Assembly (NCBI GenBank): GCA_947494435.1
Contig: CANLUY010000002.1
Coordinates: 248,001-312,000, forward strand
DNA from: an uncultured Litoreibacter sp.
GTDB lineage: Bacteria; Pseudomonadota; Alphaproteobacteria; Rhodobacterales; Rhodobacteraceae
Direction of reading: 5' to 3'
Length of the DNA stretch: 64,000 nucleotides
A program made the translations under genes and the position numbers. The notes below the pieces were generated by a model. That model worked only from the letters and a program-made list of their open reading frames with translations. It did no database searches and was not told the origin of the DNA. Below are positions 1-9,626 of this stretch, piece after piece (position 1 is the stretch's first letter; every line of letters begins with the position of its first letter).

Positions 1-618
1 GCGCAAGTTGCGGCCTTGGCGGATGACATCGCCTATAACAATCATGATCTTCATGACGGGCTGCGGGCGGAGTTGTTCTCGACGGATGAATTGGCGCAGA
101 TGCCACTGCTTGGTCCCTGTTTCGCGAAGGTTGATGCGCACTACCCGAACTTGAATTATTACCGTCGCCGCCATGAGGCGTTGCGCCGGTTCTTTGGGGT
201 CTTGGTCGAGGACGTTATTGCTGTTGCGCAGGCGCGGCTTGATGTGTTGGCACCCACCAGCGTTACCGACATTCGGGCGGCGGGGGATGCAATGGTGCAG
301 TTCTCGCCGGATGTTTGGGAGCAATTGAAAGTGATCCGGAAGTTTCTTTTTGACCGCATGTACCGCGCGCCTGCGGTCGTGGAAATGCGTGTGCAGGTAA
401 CCCAAGTCGTCAACGAGTTATTCCCGCTCTTTATGGAAGAGCCCGAGTTGTTACCAAAGCAGTGGCGTAAGGATGTCGAGGAGGCGAAAGGTGAGGTCGA
501 GCTTGCGCGCATCGTCGCCGATTACATTGCCGGGATGACTGATCGTTTTGCTTTGCTGACCCACAAAAGCATGATTGGCGGTGTAAAAGCGGACAGTTAT
601 GTGCTGGATCAGCCTTAA
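1..618 (+). CDS. dgt: dNTP triphosphohydrolase (dGTPase), 3' part
   Basis: The reading frame is open from the first base, so the gene is cut by the window edge and only the C-terminal ~205 residues are present. The visible part begins with ALADDIAYNNHDLHDG, the last metal-binding segment of the HD-domain dNTPase family (the D of LADDIAY ligates the metal). The helical C-terminal region typical of Dgt follows. The family hydrolyses dNTPs to deoxynucleoside and triphosphate in the cytoplasm. It sits just upstream of argS, an order common in Rhodobacterales. The TTG at 16 is not a real start. The N-terminal HD residues lie outside the window. Confidence 0.88.
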   Translation, partial: AQVAALADDIAYNNHDLHDGLRAELFSTDELAQMPLLGPCFAKVDAHYPNLNYYRRRHEALRRFFGVLVEDVIAVAQARLDVLAPTSVTDIRAAGDAMVQFSPDVWEQLKVIRKFLFDRMYRAPAVVEMRVQVTQVVNELFPLFMEEPELLPKQWRKDVEEAKGEVELARIVADYIAGMTDRFALLTHKSMIGGVKADSYVLDQP

Positions 619-700
619 AGGCTTGTGTTTTTCAGGCTGTGGGGGTGGACCGCTGGCGCGGGCGTGATACACCGCGCGCAACGTCTTGAGGAATTTCGTA

Positions 701-2443
701 ATGAACCTGTTTGCTGATATCCGTACGCTCGTGATCGCGTCTTTGGACGCGATGGTGGCCGAAGGTGCTTTGCCCGATGGCCTGGACTTTGCCAATGTGT
801 CGGTGGAGCCACCACGCGATGCGGCGCACGGGGATATGGCGACCAACGCTGCGATGGTCTTGGCTAAGCCTGCAAAGCAAAAACCACGCGATATTGCGGA
901 CAGTTTGGCTGCAAAACTGCAGGATGATCCGCGCATCGCACTTGCAGAGGTGGCGGGTCCGGGCTTTTTGAACTTGAGGCTTGAGACTTCGGTCTGGTCT
1001 GGTGTTGTGACAGCTGCACTTCACTCTGGTCAGGATTTCGGTAAATCCGCAATGGGCGCGGGCAAAAAAGTTAATGTTGAGTATGTATCTGCAAACCCGA
1101 CCGGACCGCTGCATGTTGGCCACACACGAGGCGCTGTCTTTGGTGACGCGCTGGCATCGCTGCTGGCCTATGCAGGGCATGAGGTCACGCGGGAATATTA
1201 CATCAATGATGGCGGCGCACAGGTCGATGTTTTGGCGCGGTCAGTGTATTTGCGGTATCTTGAAGCGCATGGTCAGGATGTCGCTTTTCCTGACGGCACC
1301 TATCCGGGCGATTATCTGATCAAGGTTGGTGAAGCGCTGAAGGCGAAGGTCGGGGACGCTTACCTTGAGAAGGGGGAGCAGTTCTGGCTGGACGACGTGC
1401 GTGAATTTGCAACTGAAGCGATGATGGATCTGATCCGCTCGGACTTGGATGCTTTGGGTGTCCGGATGGATACGTTCTATTCCGAAAAGTCGCTCTATGG
1501 GACTGGTCAGATTGAGGCCGCGATTGCTGATCTGGACGAGAAGGGCCTGATCTACAGGGGCACGCTTGAGCCGCCAAAGGGCAAGGTACCAGAAGACTGG
1601 GAGCCGCGCGAACAGATGCTGTTCCGGTCTACCGCGCATGGCGATGATGTGGATCGGCCTATCCAGAAATCAGATGGGGCGTGGACATATTTCGCGCCGG
1701 ATATCGCCTATCATTTTGATAAGGTTTCCAGAGGGTTCGACGCGCTTATTGATGTGTTTGGCGCCGATCACGGTGGCTATGTCAAGCGGATGAAGGCGGC
1801 TGTGTCGGCTTTGTCCGAGGGCAATGTCCCGCTTGATATCAAGCTGACCCAGTTGGTGAAACTGACCCGCAATGGTGAGCCTTTCAAAATGTCGAAACGG
1901 GCCGGGACGTTCGTCACGTTGCGCGATGTTGTCGATGAGGTCGGCTCTGACGTCACGCGGTTTATCATGCTGACGCGGAAGCAGGATGCGCCGCTTGATT
2001 TTGATATGGATAAAGTGCTGGAGCAATCGAAAGACAATCCGGTGTTCTATGTGCAATACGCGCACGCGCGGGTCTGCTCCGTTCTGCGCAAGGCGGAGGA
2101 GGCGGGTCTTGACGTGTCTGATGCAATACTGGCTGGTACAGACCTAACAGAAAACACGCATGAGGCCGAATTGACCTTGGCGTCAAAGCTGGCTGAATGG
2201 CCCCGTCTTGTGGAAATTGCGGCGCGGACAAATGAGCCGCACCGCATCGCATTCTACCTCTATGAGCTGTCAGGCGAGTTCCACGCCTTGTGGAACAGAG
2301 GGAATGACACATCTGAATTGCGTTTCCTTCAGGATGATATGGCCGCAGGGTTGCCAAAAATTGCACTCGCACGTGCCACGGCGATTGTTATTTCTGCAGG
2401 TCTTGGTATTCTAGGGGTAGTTCCGGCAACTGAGATGCGCTGA
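701..2443 (+). CDS. argS: arginyl-tRNA synthetase
   Basis: Class I aminoacyl-tRNA synthetase of 580 residues that charges tRNA-Arg. It shows the HIGH-type motif in ANPTGPLHVGHTRG (near residue 130), the KMSKR loop in EPFKMSKRAGTF, and an all-helical DALR-type C-terminal domain with YVQYAHARVCSV. The N-terminal Add-1-like domain is present, so the length is normal. ATG at 701 is chosen over an upstream TTG at 686 because TTGAGGAA lies just before it and MNLFADIR is the usual N-terminus. The SPOR gene follows after about 90 bases. Confidence 0.97.
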   Translation: MNLFADIRTLVIASLDAMVAEGALPDGLDFANVSVEPPRDAAHGDMATNAAMVLAKPAKQKPRDIADSLAAKLQDDPRIALAEVAGPGFLNLRLETSVWSGVVTAALHSGQDFGKSAMGAGKKVNVEYVSANPTGPLHVGHTRGAVFGDALASLLAYAGHEVTREYYINDGGAQVDVLARSVYLRYLEAHGQDVAFPDGTYPGDYLIKVGEALKAKVGDAYLEKGEQFWLDDVREFATEAMMDLIRSDLDALGVRMDTFYSEKSLYGTGQIEAAIADLDEKGLIYRGTLEPPKGKVPEDWEPREQMLFRSTAHGDDVDRPIQKSDGAWTYFAPDIAYHFDKVSRGFDALIDVFGADHGGYVKRMKAAVSALSEGNVPLDIKLTQLVKLTRNGEPFKMSKRAGTFVTLRDVVDEVGSDVTRFIMLTRKQDAPLDFDMDKVLEQSKDNPVFYVQYAHARVCSVLRKAEEAGLDVSDAILAGTDLTENTHEAELTLASKLAEWPRLVEIAARTNEPHRIAFYLYELSGEFHALWNRGNDTSELRFLQDDMAAGLPKIALARATAIVISAGLGILGVVPATEMR

Positions 2444-2530
2444 CGCCAAACGATCAGCCTCCACGTCGGAACTGCGAGCAGAGTTCAAGACAGACCACCC
2501 GGGCATCGAATTCGGGGGCGGAGAGGCGAC

Positions 2531-3517
2531 ATGGCAGACACTCAATATGACGCATATGGTGCGCATCCTTCAGCCTATCAGGGGCAGGAGCAAGCGGGTC
2601 CTCAATTTAGCATAATGGCAAAAGCCATGAGTTTTGTTGGTGCTGCAAGTTCTGTCGCGCTGGTGATTGGTCTTGGTGTCTGGGGGTATCAGCTGACTGT
2701 GCGGGACGTCACGGACGTTCCAGTGATCCGGGCTTTAGAGGGTCCTGCACGTATTCAACCTGCGGATCCCGGTGGCCAATTGGCTCAACATCAGGGGCTC
2801 GCAGTCAATAAGGTGCAATCAGAAGGGCAGGCTGAGGGTCCGACCCCGCAGGTGATTTTGGCGCCAGAGCCGATTGATTTGACGACAGATGATGTAATCC
2901 TCGCCGCACCAGCGGAGGGACAAACGCCCGCCGATGAGGTGGCCGAAGCTGTAGGCACAGTTGTTTCGCTGTCTTTGGAGGAGCAAAATCTGACCGTTGA
3001 GGAACAGGCCGAGCTGCTGGCGTCACGGTTGGCCATCGGTGAAGAGCCGTTGGAGCCCATAGAAGATGAAACTGGCGAGGCGCAAATCACGTTGGCGCGG
3101 GCGGAAATCCCAGCACTTGATCCGTCTATTCCCGGTGTGAAGCGGTCTCAACGCCCAGCGCAGCGCCCGAAGGTCAATCTGGCCAGTTTGCAGCAGCAAG
3201 CGGCTATCGCCGCGGCTGTTGATTCCGTCTTGGGATCGGCTGAGGTGAAGCCGGAGCAGGTTGCTGCGGGCACGCGCCTTGTGCAGCTTGGCGCGTATGA
3301 TGAACGCGAGCTTGCTGTTGCAGAATGGGACAAGATCGCCGCAAATTTCTCAGAGTATATCGACGGCAAAAAACGCTTGATCCAAGAGGCCAAAAGCGGT
3401 GGGCGGACGTTTTACCGGTTGCGTGCAGTTGGATTTGAAGATCTGAACGCGTCCAGACGCTTTTGCGCAGTGCTCGTTGCCGCAAATGCGGCCTGTATTC
3501 CTGTTCTCGCACGGTAA
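2531..3517 (+). CDS. SPOR-domain inner-membrane protein
   Basis: 328 residues. A short cytoplasmic N-terminus is followed by one membrane segment at about residues 33-53 and a long acidic, Pro/Gln/Glu-rich periplasmic linker. A C-terminal SPOR domain (about 250-328) contains RLVQLGAYDERELAVAEW and YRLRAVGF. SPOR domains bind glycan strands lacking stem peptides at division sites. The position between argS and nagZ is conserved in Rhodobacterales. GGAGAGGCGAC precedes the ATG. Role in division or peptidoglycan remodelling is inferred from the domain; no catalytic domain is visible. Confidence 0.9.
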   Translation: MADTQYDAYGAHPSAYQGQEQAGPQFSIMAKAMSFVGAASSVALVIGLGVWGYQLTVRDVTDVPVIRALEGPARIQPADPGGQLAQHQGLAVNKVQSEGQAEGPTPQVILAPEPIDLTTDDVILAAPAEGQTPADEVAEAVGTVVSLSLEEQNLTVEEQAELLASRLAIGEEPLEPIEDETGEAQITLARAEIPALDPSIPGVKRSQRPAQRPKVNLASLQQQAAIAAAVDSVLGSAEVKPEQVAAGTRLVQLGAYDERELAVAEWDKIAANFSEYIDGKKRLIQEAKSGGRTFYRLRAVGFEDLNASRRFCAVLVAANAACIPVLAR

Positions 3518-3569
3518 TATCGGAAAATCACAAGCCTGTCGTTCAGGTGATTTTTAAGGATCTGAGCTA

Positions 3570-4562
3570 ATGACCTCACATTCCATGATTTTCGGATGTG
3601 AAGGTCTGACGCTGACACCAGCGGAATATCGCTTTTTTGCAAGCGCGCAACCTTGGGGTTTCATCCTTTTCGCTCGTAATATCGAAGACCGCGCCCAATT
3701 GAAGCGTCTGACGAACGATCTTCGAGGCGCTGTTGGATGGAATGCGCCAATTTTGATTGATCAGGAAGGTGGACGTGTTCAGCGGATGCGGGCCCCTGAA
3801 TGGCGGGAGTATCTACCCGCTTTGGATCAGATGGAGCGGGCTGGCGCTGATGCCGCGCGTGCGATGTATTTGCGCAATCGGTTGATTGCCGAAGAGCTGT
3901 ATGACGTTGGCATCGACGTAAATTGTGCACCTTTGGCGGATGTGATCTGGCCTGAAAGCCACCCTGTTTTGCGCAATCGCTGCTACGGCTCTGATGTCGA
4001 CACCGTGGTTGCGATGTGCCGCGAGACGGTCCGCGGATTTTTGGATGGCGGCGTGTTGCCGGTCTTGAAGCATGTTCCGGGCTATGGCCGGGCTGTGGTT
4101 GATGGGCATAAGGATTTGCCGACCGTTGATGTTCCACTGGCCGAGCTTGAGGCGTTGGACTTTGCACCCTTCAAACAGTTGAACGATATTAAAATGGGCA
4201 TGACCGCCCACATCGTTTTCCCTGTTATTGATGATCTGCCGGCGACGACATCCCCGAAAGCGATGCGCATGATCCGAAATGAGATCGGGTTCGATGGGCT
4301 CATCATGACCGATGATATCTCAATGGAAGCGCTCAGTGGTACAGTTGCCGAGCGGTCTGCCGCGTCGTTGGCTGCGGGGTGTGATCTCGTTCTTCATTGC
4401 AATGGTGAGATGCCCGATATGGAGGCTGTTGCAGATGTTTGCGGCCGGATGGGGGCGAAGGCACAAAGCCGTGCGAAGGCGGCGCTGAAACAGCGCAAAA
4501 CCCCAATGGAGATTGACATTCCAGAGGTGATTGCCGAACTTGAGCGCCTTATTGGGGACTGA
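3570..4562 (+). CDS. nagZ: beta-N-acetylhexosaminidase (GH3)
   Basis: Cytoplasmic glycoside hydrolase family 3 enzyme of 330 residues that removes GlcNAc from anhydro-muropeptides during peptidoglycan recycling. Seen motifs: DQEGGRVQRM (substrate loop), KHVPGYGRAVVDGH (family K-H-x-P-G-x-G with the catalytic D-x-H dyad), and MTDDISMEAL, whose Asp is the nucleophile. The family usually has KHFPGHG, so V and Y are conservative local changes. AAGGATC precedes the ATG. The stop lies 10 bases before scpA, suggesting a SPOR-nagZ-scpA-scpB transcription unit. Confidence 0.94.
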   Translation: MTSHSMIFGCEGLTLTPAEYRFFASAQPWGFILFARNIEDRAQLKRLTNDLRGAVGWNAPILIDQEGGRVQRMRAPEWREYLPALDQMERAGADAARAMYLRNRLIAEELYDVGIDVNCAPLADVIWPESHPVLRNRCYGSDVDTVVAMCRETVRGFLDGGVLPVLKHVPGYGRAVVDGHKDLPTVDVPLAELEALDFAPFKQLNDIKMGMTAHIVFPVIDDLPATTSPKAMRMIRNEIGFDGLIMTDDISMEALSGTVAERSAASLAAGCDLVLHCNGEMPDMEAVADVCGRMGAKAQSRAKAALKQRKTPMEIDIPEVIAELERLIGD

Positions 4563-4572
4563 GGCCAAGGCC

Positions 4573-5382
4573 ATGTCAGAGACGGATGTAGAGGCGGACG
4601 CTTGGGAAGACCAAGGCGTCGAAGCGCGCTTGGCGGCGGAGGCCCTCATCGTCGATGTGGACGGCTATGAAGGTCCGCTCGATTTGCTGTTAACCTTATC
4701 TCGAACTCAGAAAGTCGATCTGCGCAAAATCTCTGTTTTGCAATTGGCAGAGCAGTATTTGGGCTTCATCGAGAAAGCAAAAGAGCTGCGGCTGGAATTG
4801 GCAGCAGACTATCTTGTGATGGCCGCGTGGTTGGCTTTTTTGAAGTCACGATTGTTACTGCCGCCCGATCCGACGGAGGAGGGGCCGTCAGGCGAAGAAC
4901 TTGCGGCGCATTTAGCCTTTCAGCTTGAGCGGTTGGCCGCGATGCGAGAGGCTTCTGCGAAACTGATGGCGCGGGATCAGTTGGGACGTGACTTCTTTGC
5001 GCGAGGCATCCCCGAGGACGTAACGCGGGTACGAAAGGTCACCTATACAGCAACGCTTTTGGACCTGATGCAAGCTTACGCGCGGATCAAAACCAAGGAT
5101 GAGTTCCGGCCCTTTGTCATGGATCGTGAAAAGGTTTTCACGATGGAACAGGCTCTCGACCGAATGCGCGGTTTGATCGGATTTGCGGGGGACTGGTCTG
5201 ATCTGACGTCTTGGCTGCCGGAAGGTTGGGAAACTGATCCGGTTAAACGCCGCTCAGCAACTGCGGCGACCTTCGCGGCGTCGCTGGAATTGGCGAAGGC
5301 GGGACAAATTGAATTGAGACAAGGTGACGTATTTGCACCTATTCAAATCCGGAAGAGGGCCGAGAGTGACAGACGAAGTTGA
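4573..5382 (+). CDS. scpA: segregation and condensation protein A
   Basis: Kleisin subunit of the bacterial SMC complex, 269 residues. The diagnostic N-terminal block YEGPLDLLLTLSRTQKVDLRKI is present, followed by AADYLVMAAWLAFLKSRLLLP. The C-terminal winged-helix part binds the SMC head. The ATG at 4573 (MSETDVEADAW) follows CAAGG; an upstream in-frame ATG at 4531 lies inside nagZ and is unlikely. The 3' end overlaps scpB by 17 bases, which points to translational coupling. Confidence 0.95.
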   Translation: MSETDVEADAWEDQGVEARLAAEALIVDVDGYEGPLDLLLTLSRTQKVDLRKISVLQLAEQYLGFIEKAKELRLELAADYLVMAAWLAFLKSRLLLPPDPTEEGPSGEELAAHLAFQLERLAAMREASAKLMARDQLGRDFFARGIPEDVTRVRKVTYTATLLDLMQAYARIKTKDEFRPFVMDREKVFTMEQALDRMRGLIGFAGDWSDLTSWLPEGWETDPVKRRSATAATFAASLELAKAGQIELRQGDVFAPIQIRKRAESDRRS

Positions 5383-6028
5383 GACCGAACAGGCGCCCGA
5401 AGAAAGCCTGTTCGAAGCCCCGCCAATGGCTGAGCAGGAACGGATGGTGGAAGCCATTCTTTTTGCGTCTGCAGAGCCTATCACGGTGCGCGAACTGACC
5501 TCTCGGATGCCGCATGGCTCTGATCCAGCAGAAGCACTGGTCTATTTGCGCAAGCGCTATGAGGGGCGCGGTGTGCATGTCGTCAAAGTCGACGACGCAT
5601 GGGCGATCCGGACCGCAGGCGATCTGGGGTTTCTTATGCAAAAAGAGACAGTTGAGACGCGTAAGCTAAGTCGTGCCGCGATCGAGACGTTGGCCATTTG
5701 CGCCTACCACCAACCTGTGACCCGTGCTGAGATCGAAGAAATTCGAGGTGTCTCTGTTTCCCGCGGGACTGTGGATCAGTTGATTGAAATGGAGTGGGTG
5801 CGTTTTGGGCGGCGGCGTATGACGCCAGGTCGGCCGGTCACCTATGTTGTAACACAGCATTTTCTTGACCATTTCGGGCTGGAAAACGCACGCGATCTTC
5901 CTGGTCTCAAAGAATTGCGGGCTGCCGGATTGCTCGACAATCGTCCTCCACCCGGCGCTGATGCGTTGCCTGATGATGACGACGAGGATGAAAGTCCAGA
6001 AGGCCAAAACGAGCTGTTTGAGGATTAA
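5366..6028 (+). CDS. scpB: segregation and condensation protein B
   Basis: Tandem winged-helix partner of ScpA in the SMC complex, 220 residues. The family core is visible: MVEAILFASAEPITVRELTSRMP, then AIETLAICAYHQPVTRAEIEEIRGVSV and PGRPVTYVVTQHFLDHFGL. The tail is strongly acidic (DDDDEDE). A GTG start at 5366 is preferred because GGAAGAGGG lies 7 bases upstream; the alternative GTG at 5324 would overlap scpA by 59 bases. Its start lies inside the end of scpA, a typical coupled pair. Confidence 0.94.
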   Translation: MTDEVETEQAPEESLFEAPPMAEQERMVEAILFASAEPITVRELTSRMPHGSDPAEALVYLRKRYEGRGVHVVKVDDAWAIRTAGDLGFLMQKETVETRKLSRAAIETLAICAYHQPVTRAEIEEIRGVSVSRGTVDQLIEMEWVRFGRRRMTPGRPVTYVVTQHFLDHFGLENARDLPGLKELRAAGLLDNRPPPGADALPDDDDEDESPEGQNELFED

Positions 6029-6074
6029 GGCCTGCGTGCTAAGTCCCGGATAGGGGGCAGGTTAGGAGCAGGCG

Positions 6075-6272
6075 ATGAATCAGATCATCAATATGGCTGT
6101 CCGCATGATTATGCGTAAGCTTATTACGTTGGGAATTGATAAAGGCGTCGATGCGATGGCGAAGCGCAATGGCCATAAAGAGGCAGATAGTGCCCAACAG
6201 GCTCAAACAGCCGAAAGCACAAAGCGGACAAAGCAATCCATCCGGATGATGCGCCGTCTCGGACGGTTTTAG
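6075..6272 (+). CDS. small basic conserved-type protein
   Basis: 65 residues, highly basic (many Lys/Arg, ending RMMRRLGRF), with an N-terminal amphipathic helix MNQIINMAVRMIMRKL and a Gln/Thr-rich middle. AGGAGCAGGCG precedes the ATG. It lies 46 bases after scpB, in the place where other Rhodobacterales also carry a small basic ORF. No domain is recognised and no function is proposed. The clear ribosome site and same-strand position make it more likely real than spurious. Confidence 0.6.
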   Translation: MNQIINMAVRMIMRKLITLGIDKGVDAMAKRNGHKEADSAQQAQTAESTKRTKQSIRMMRRLGRF

Positions 6273-6287
6273 GACCCTTCGTTAGGC

Positions 6288-7205
6288 ATGGCGGGTCCGC
6301 ATCTCTCACCTGTCACGCCGGATGTGGCCCAGCGCAGGAACGCTTCACTCAGAGGTATCGCATTGATGGCGGGCGGGATGTTTCTGTTTTCCGCCGTTGA
6401 TACGCATGCGAAGTTTTTGGCATCGAGCCTGCATCCGGTTCAAATCACATGGTCACGGCAATTAGGATTGCTGTTGGGTGTTTTTATTATCATCGCGATA
6501 AAGGGGCGGGGCGTGCTGCGCTCGAAACACCCTTGGTTGCAGATCGGGCGTGGCGCGATGGCCGTGTTCTCCGCCACCTTGTTCATTGCAGGCGTGACCT
6601 ATGTCCAGTTAGCTGATGCAATCGCAGTGACGTTCGTTGCACCCTTCATCGTGACTTTGCTTGGTGCTGCGATACTGAAGGAAAAAGTTGGTCTCAGGCG
6701 GTGGACTGCTGTGACCATTGGTTTTCTTGGGACACTGATTGTCATTCGGCCCGGCTTCGGTGCGGTCCACCCTGCCGTGATCCTCGTTTTGTTGGCGGCG
6801 ATTGCGTTTGCCTGTCGGCAAATTCTGTCACGGTTCTTGAGCGGTGACGATCCAGTTGAAACCACGTTGGCCTATACAGCCATCACCAGTGTGGTCTTGT
6901 TGACCCTTCCATTGCCTTTCGTGTGGAAGACACCTGTTTGGGGCACGGAGGTTCTGTTGTTGGTGACAATGGCGTTGATTGCGGCCTGCGCTGAGACTTT
7001 GGTCATCATGGCGCTTGAAGCGGCGGAGGCTGTTGTGGTCGCGCCGGTACATTATTCTATCTTAATCTGGGGCACCTTTTACGGCTGGCTCATCTTCGAT
7101 CATCTGCCAGATTTCTGGACTGTATTTGGTGCAATGATCATCATCGCGACGGGTATCTATACGCTCAACCGCGAGCGGGTCGTCGCGAAAGAGCGATCAG
7201 GCTGA
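6288..7205 (+). CDS. EamA/DMT-superfamily transporter
   Basis: Polytopic inner-membrane protein of 305 residues with two EamA repeats, about ten membrane segments by hydrophobicity. Repeat 1 covers GIALMAGGMFLFSAVDTHAKF to LIVIRPGFG; repeat 2 runs from VILVLLAAIAFACRQILSRFL to AMIIIATGIYTLNRERV. Members export metabolites or amino acids, or import S-adenosylmethionine; the substrate cannot be read from sequence. Its stop overlaps the convergent dcd gene by 9 bases. Confidence 0.88.
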   Translation: MAGPHLSPVTPDVAQRRNASLRGIALMAGGMFLFSAVDTHAKFLASSLHPVQITWSRQLGLLLGVFIIIAIKGRGVLRSKHPWLQIGRGAMAVFSATLFIAGVTYVQLADAIAVTFVAPFIVTLLGAAILKEKVGLRRWTAVTIGFLGTLIVIRPGFGAVHPAVILVLLAAIAFACRQILSRFLSGDDPVETTLAYTAITSVVLLTLPLPFVWKTPVWGTEVLLLVTMALIAACAETLVIMALEAAEAVVVAPVHYSILIWGTFYGWLIFDHLPDFWTVFGAMIIIATGIYTLNRERVVAKERSG

Positions 7206-8282
7206 CCGGAAGTGCTTGGAAAGCTTCAAGCCCTGTCCTTGGTAGTTCGACTTGATATCAATGCCGTAAAGTTGTTGTGGCACCTCTGACATGTGCTCGT
7301 AGACCAAACGCCCAACAACTTGGCCGTGCTCCAGCACAAACGGCGCTTCATGACACCTGACCTCCAGAACGCCACGCGAACCAGTGCCCGCACTACTATG
7401 ACCGAAGCCCGGATCGAAGAAGCCAGCGTAGTGCACGCGAAACTCACCAACCATCGCGAGATAAGGGGCCATTTCAGCGGCACAATGCGGAGGGATTGTA
7501 ATCGCTTCACGGCTTACCAGAATATAGAACGCGCCGGGGTCAAGGATAATGCGCCCTTCGCTCGTGTGGACTTCTTCCCAATAGTCGGATGGGGCGTAGT
7601 GGTTTAGCTTGCTCAGGTCGATAACACCGGTATGTGGCTTCGCGCGGTATCCAACAAGATCGCCTTGCGCAGGTTTCAGATCGACCGAAAAGCCAAGCCC
7701 GTCTGAGATGACCGCGTCGCCTGACACAATTGGCGTCTTAGCGTGTAACGCGCGCAGGTCGTCATCTTCGATGAGCGTTTTGCCAACTCGGAAGATGATT
7801 TGGTTCAACATCTGGCCGGTTTTGGCGACGACAGAGAAAGATCGCGGACAAATCTCTGCATAAAGCGGACCAGTGTAGCCGTCTGGCACGCGGTCGAATT
7901 CTATTCCATTGTCTGTGATGACGCGCGTCAGCATGTCGAGGCGTCCGATAGACGACTTTGCCGATGCTGCTCCGCTCATACCATGAGGCAGGACTAAGCT
8001 TTCTTGGAGTTCGACGACATAGACGCAGCCTTTTTCTAGAACAGCACCCTCTGATAAGTCCATCTGATGCATAGAAAAATCAGCTAGGCGATCTGTGACG
8101 GTGTTGCCTTTACCGGCCAAAAACGACGCGCGGACGCGGGTGGCTGTACGTCCTAAACGCAAGTCGAGAGATGCCGGCTGGACTTGACCATTTGCGATCT
8201 CAGTTTCAGCCTTGATCTGGCCTGATGCGATCATCGCGGTCATTTGCCGGTCAGACAGAACGCCATTTGGAAACTCAGCCAT
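7197..8282 (-). CDS. dcd: 2'-deoxycytidine 5'-triphosphate deaminase, long two-domain form
   Basis: 361 residues, about twice the length of E. coli Dcd (193). Two dUTPase-like folds can be traced. The N-terminal half contains SLDLRLGRTATRV and GMSGAASAKSSIGRLDMLTRVI, the dCTP-deaminase active-site-like block. The C-terminal half contains YVLVSREAITIPPHCAAEM-type residues and FDPGFGHS. The enzyme deaminates dCTP to dUTP for thymidylate synthesis. This tandem form is usual for many alphaproteobacteria. It reads convergently into the DMT transporter gene. Confidence 0.88.
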   Translation of the reverse strand: MAEFPNGVLSDRQMTAMIASGQIKAETEIANGQVQPASLDLRLGRTATRVRASFLAGKGNTVTDRLADFSMHQMDLSEGAVLEKGCVYVVELQESLVLPHGMSGAASAKSSIGRLDMLTRVITDNGIEFDRVPDGYTGPLYAEICPRSFSVVAKTGQMLNQIIFRVGKTLIEDDDLRALHAKTPIVSGDAVISDGLGFSVDLKPAQGDLVGYRAKPHTGVIDLSKLNHYAPSDYWEEVHTSEGRIILDPGAFYILVSREAITIPPHCAAEMAPYLAMVGEFRVHYAGFFDPGFGHSSAGTGSRGVLEVRCHEAPFVLEHGQVVGRLVYEHMSEVPQQLYGIDIKSNYQGQGLKLSKHFRSA

Positions 8283-8342
8283 GGATCACATCCCTTGATA
8301 CATGAAACGCTCGCGCCGCTTGGGCTACGAGCGTTTGATGAT

Positions 8343-8419
8343 TGGTCGGGCTAGCAGGACTCGAACCTGCGACCTTCCGTCCCCCAGACGGACGCGCTAC
8401 CAGGCTGCGCCATAGCCCG
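8343..8419 (-). tRNA. tRNA-Pro (anticodon GGG)
   Basis: On the minus strand a 77-base cloverleaf starts CGGGCTATGG and ends TAGCCCGACCA. The 7-bp acceptor stem CGGGCTA/TAGCCCG is perfect. The anticodon arm is TCCGT-CTGGGGG-ACGGA, giving anticodon GGG, and the T arm carries GGTTCGAGTCC. The CCA end is encoded. It lies between dcd and the MerR-type gene. Confidence 0.97.
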
Positions 8420-8505
8420 ACGAATGGCCCTTCATACGAGTTTTGAACCGGTACGCAAGGGCCGCAGTTTGATTTTCGCTGGACTGCGATGCGCCTCAAG
8501 TGACG

Positions 8506-9600
8506 TTAGCCCAAGCTTGATGCCATCTTCGCCCGCAATTCGGTCAGCTTCGCAAGCGCGGCTTGTCTGGTAGCGTCCTGACCCGAATGCAGGGCAGTTG
8601 ATCGTCTGAGCCGTTTCACGTTGTCGGCAAATGTCCTTTGTTGATCGGTCAACGTCACATCAGCAGGATCAGGGTCATCGGGGACGATGGCAGCTTCAAC
8701 AGGCTCAGCTGCCGGTGTGTCCGCTTCCGTCTCACTATGAACGGTGGGCTGTGGTTCGGGGATCGTAGAAACAGGTTGTGGCTCATCTTGTGATGTATCA
8801 GCCGCAAGGGGCTCATCAGCACGATGCACTGTCTCAACATCTTCATCGCTTTCAACGGTCGGGTGCGGTTGCCGCTTGAAAGTGCGTTCTGACGTTTCTT
8901 CAGCTTCAGCATCCTGGGTTGGGGCAGCGTCCGGCAGGTCAGGCAGTGGTGTCTCGGCGATGGCTTGCTCGTCAACAGGTGCATCTTGGTCAAACAGCGA
9001 CGCTGTCACAGGTTCTGGTTCAACGTCCTGCTCGGCGGGTGCAGATTGCGCTTCTGTTGAGGTGTCAACTTCTGGTTCAGTTTGAGCGGTCGCCTCGTCT
9101 GAGGCGCTCATCCCGGACAGGTCATCCCGTTCAGGGGTCATGGGCACGACGTTATCGCCGCCGGTTTCATTCTCTTCGATATGGACGAAGGGGGCTTCAC
9201 CCTCGGGAATGTCTTCCGCTTGCTTTGTGCTTTGTTGGTCTGGTTGGCGTGCCTCTTGGCGGGCCTGACGGCGGGCGCGGCGGGCTTGGCGACGGGCAGC
9301 GCCTTCTTCTTCGGTCGGCATATCGAGAGCTGGTGACAGCTCGGATACGGCTTTGACCCCGTCTTCCTTCAGCATTTTTTGCACGCCGCGTATGGTGAGG
9401 CCGTCGTCGTGTAGAAGCGTCTTGATGCCGCCAATTAACCTCATATCCGCTGGGCGGTAGTAGCGTCGTCCGCCTGCGCGTTTTACGGGTTTGATCTGCG
9501 GGAACTTACTTTCCCAAAAGCGCAGCACGTGGGCAGGGATATCCAGCCAGTTCGCAACCTCTGAGATTGTCCGAAACGCGTCGCGCGCTTTTTCTGCCAT
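8506..9600 (-). CDS. MerR-family regulator with long acidic C-terminal extension
   Basis: 364 residues. The first ~80 form a MerR-type winged helix ([25 protein letters not shown], then [11 protein letters not shown]). Instead of a metal or drug-sensing domain there is a Lys/Arg/Gln-rich segment ([17 protein letters not shown]). About 200 acidic, low-complexity residues rich in Glu, Asp, Pro and Thr follow. A conserved-looking C-terminus ends [12 protein letters not shown]. It lies directly behind ihfA, its usual place in Rhodobacterales and Rhizobiales. The effector is unknown. Confidence 0.87.
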   Translation of the reverse strand: MAEKARDAFRTISEVANWLDIPAHVLRFWESKFPQIKPVKRAGGRRYYRPADMRLIGGIKTLLHDDGLTIRGVQKMLKEDGVKAVSELSPALDMPTEEEGAARRQARRARRQARQEARQPDQQSTKQAEDIPEGEAPFVHIEENETGGDNVVPMTPERDDLSGMSASDEATAQTEPEVDTSTEAQSAPAEQDVEPEPVTASLFDQDAPVDEQAIAETPLPDLPDAAPTQDAEAEETSERTFKRQPHPTVESDEDVETVHRADEPLAADTSQDEPQPVSTIPEPQPTVHSETEADTPAAEPVEAAIVPDDPDPADVTLTDQQRTFADNVKRLRRSTALHSGQDATRQAALAKLTELRAKMASSLG

Positions 9601-9626
9601 AAGCCTGCTCTCCGCTTAGGTCGCGC

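Noticed and set aside
159-1180. Minus-strand ORFs opposite dgt and argS
   Set aside because: No ribosome sites, unnatural composition, and full overlap with well-supported genes.
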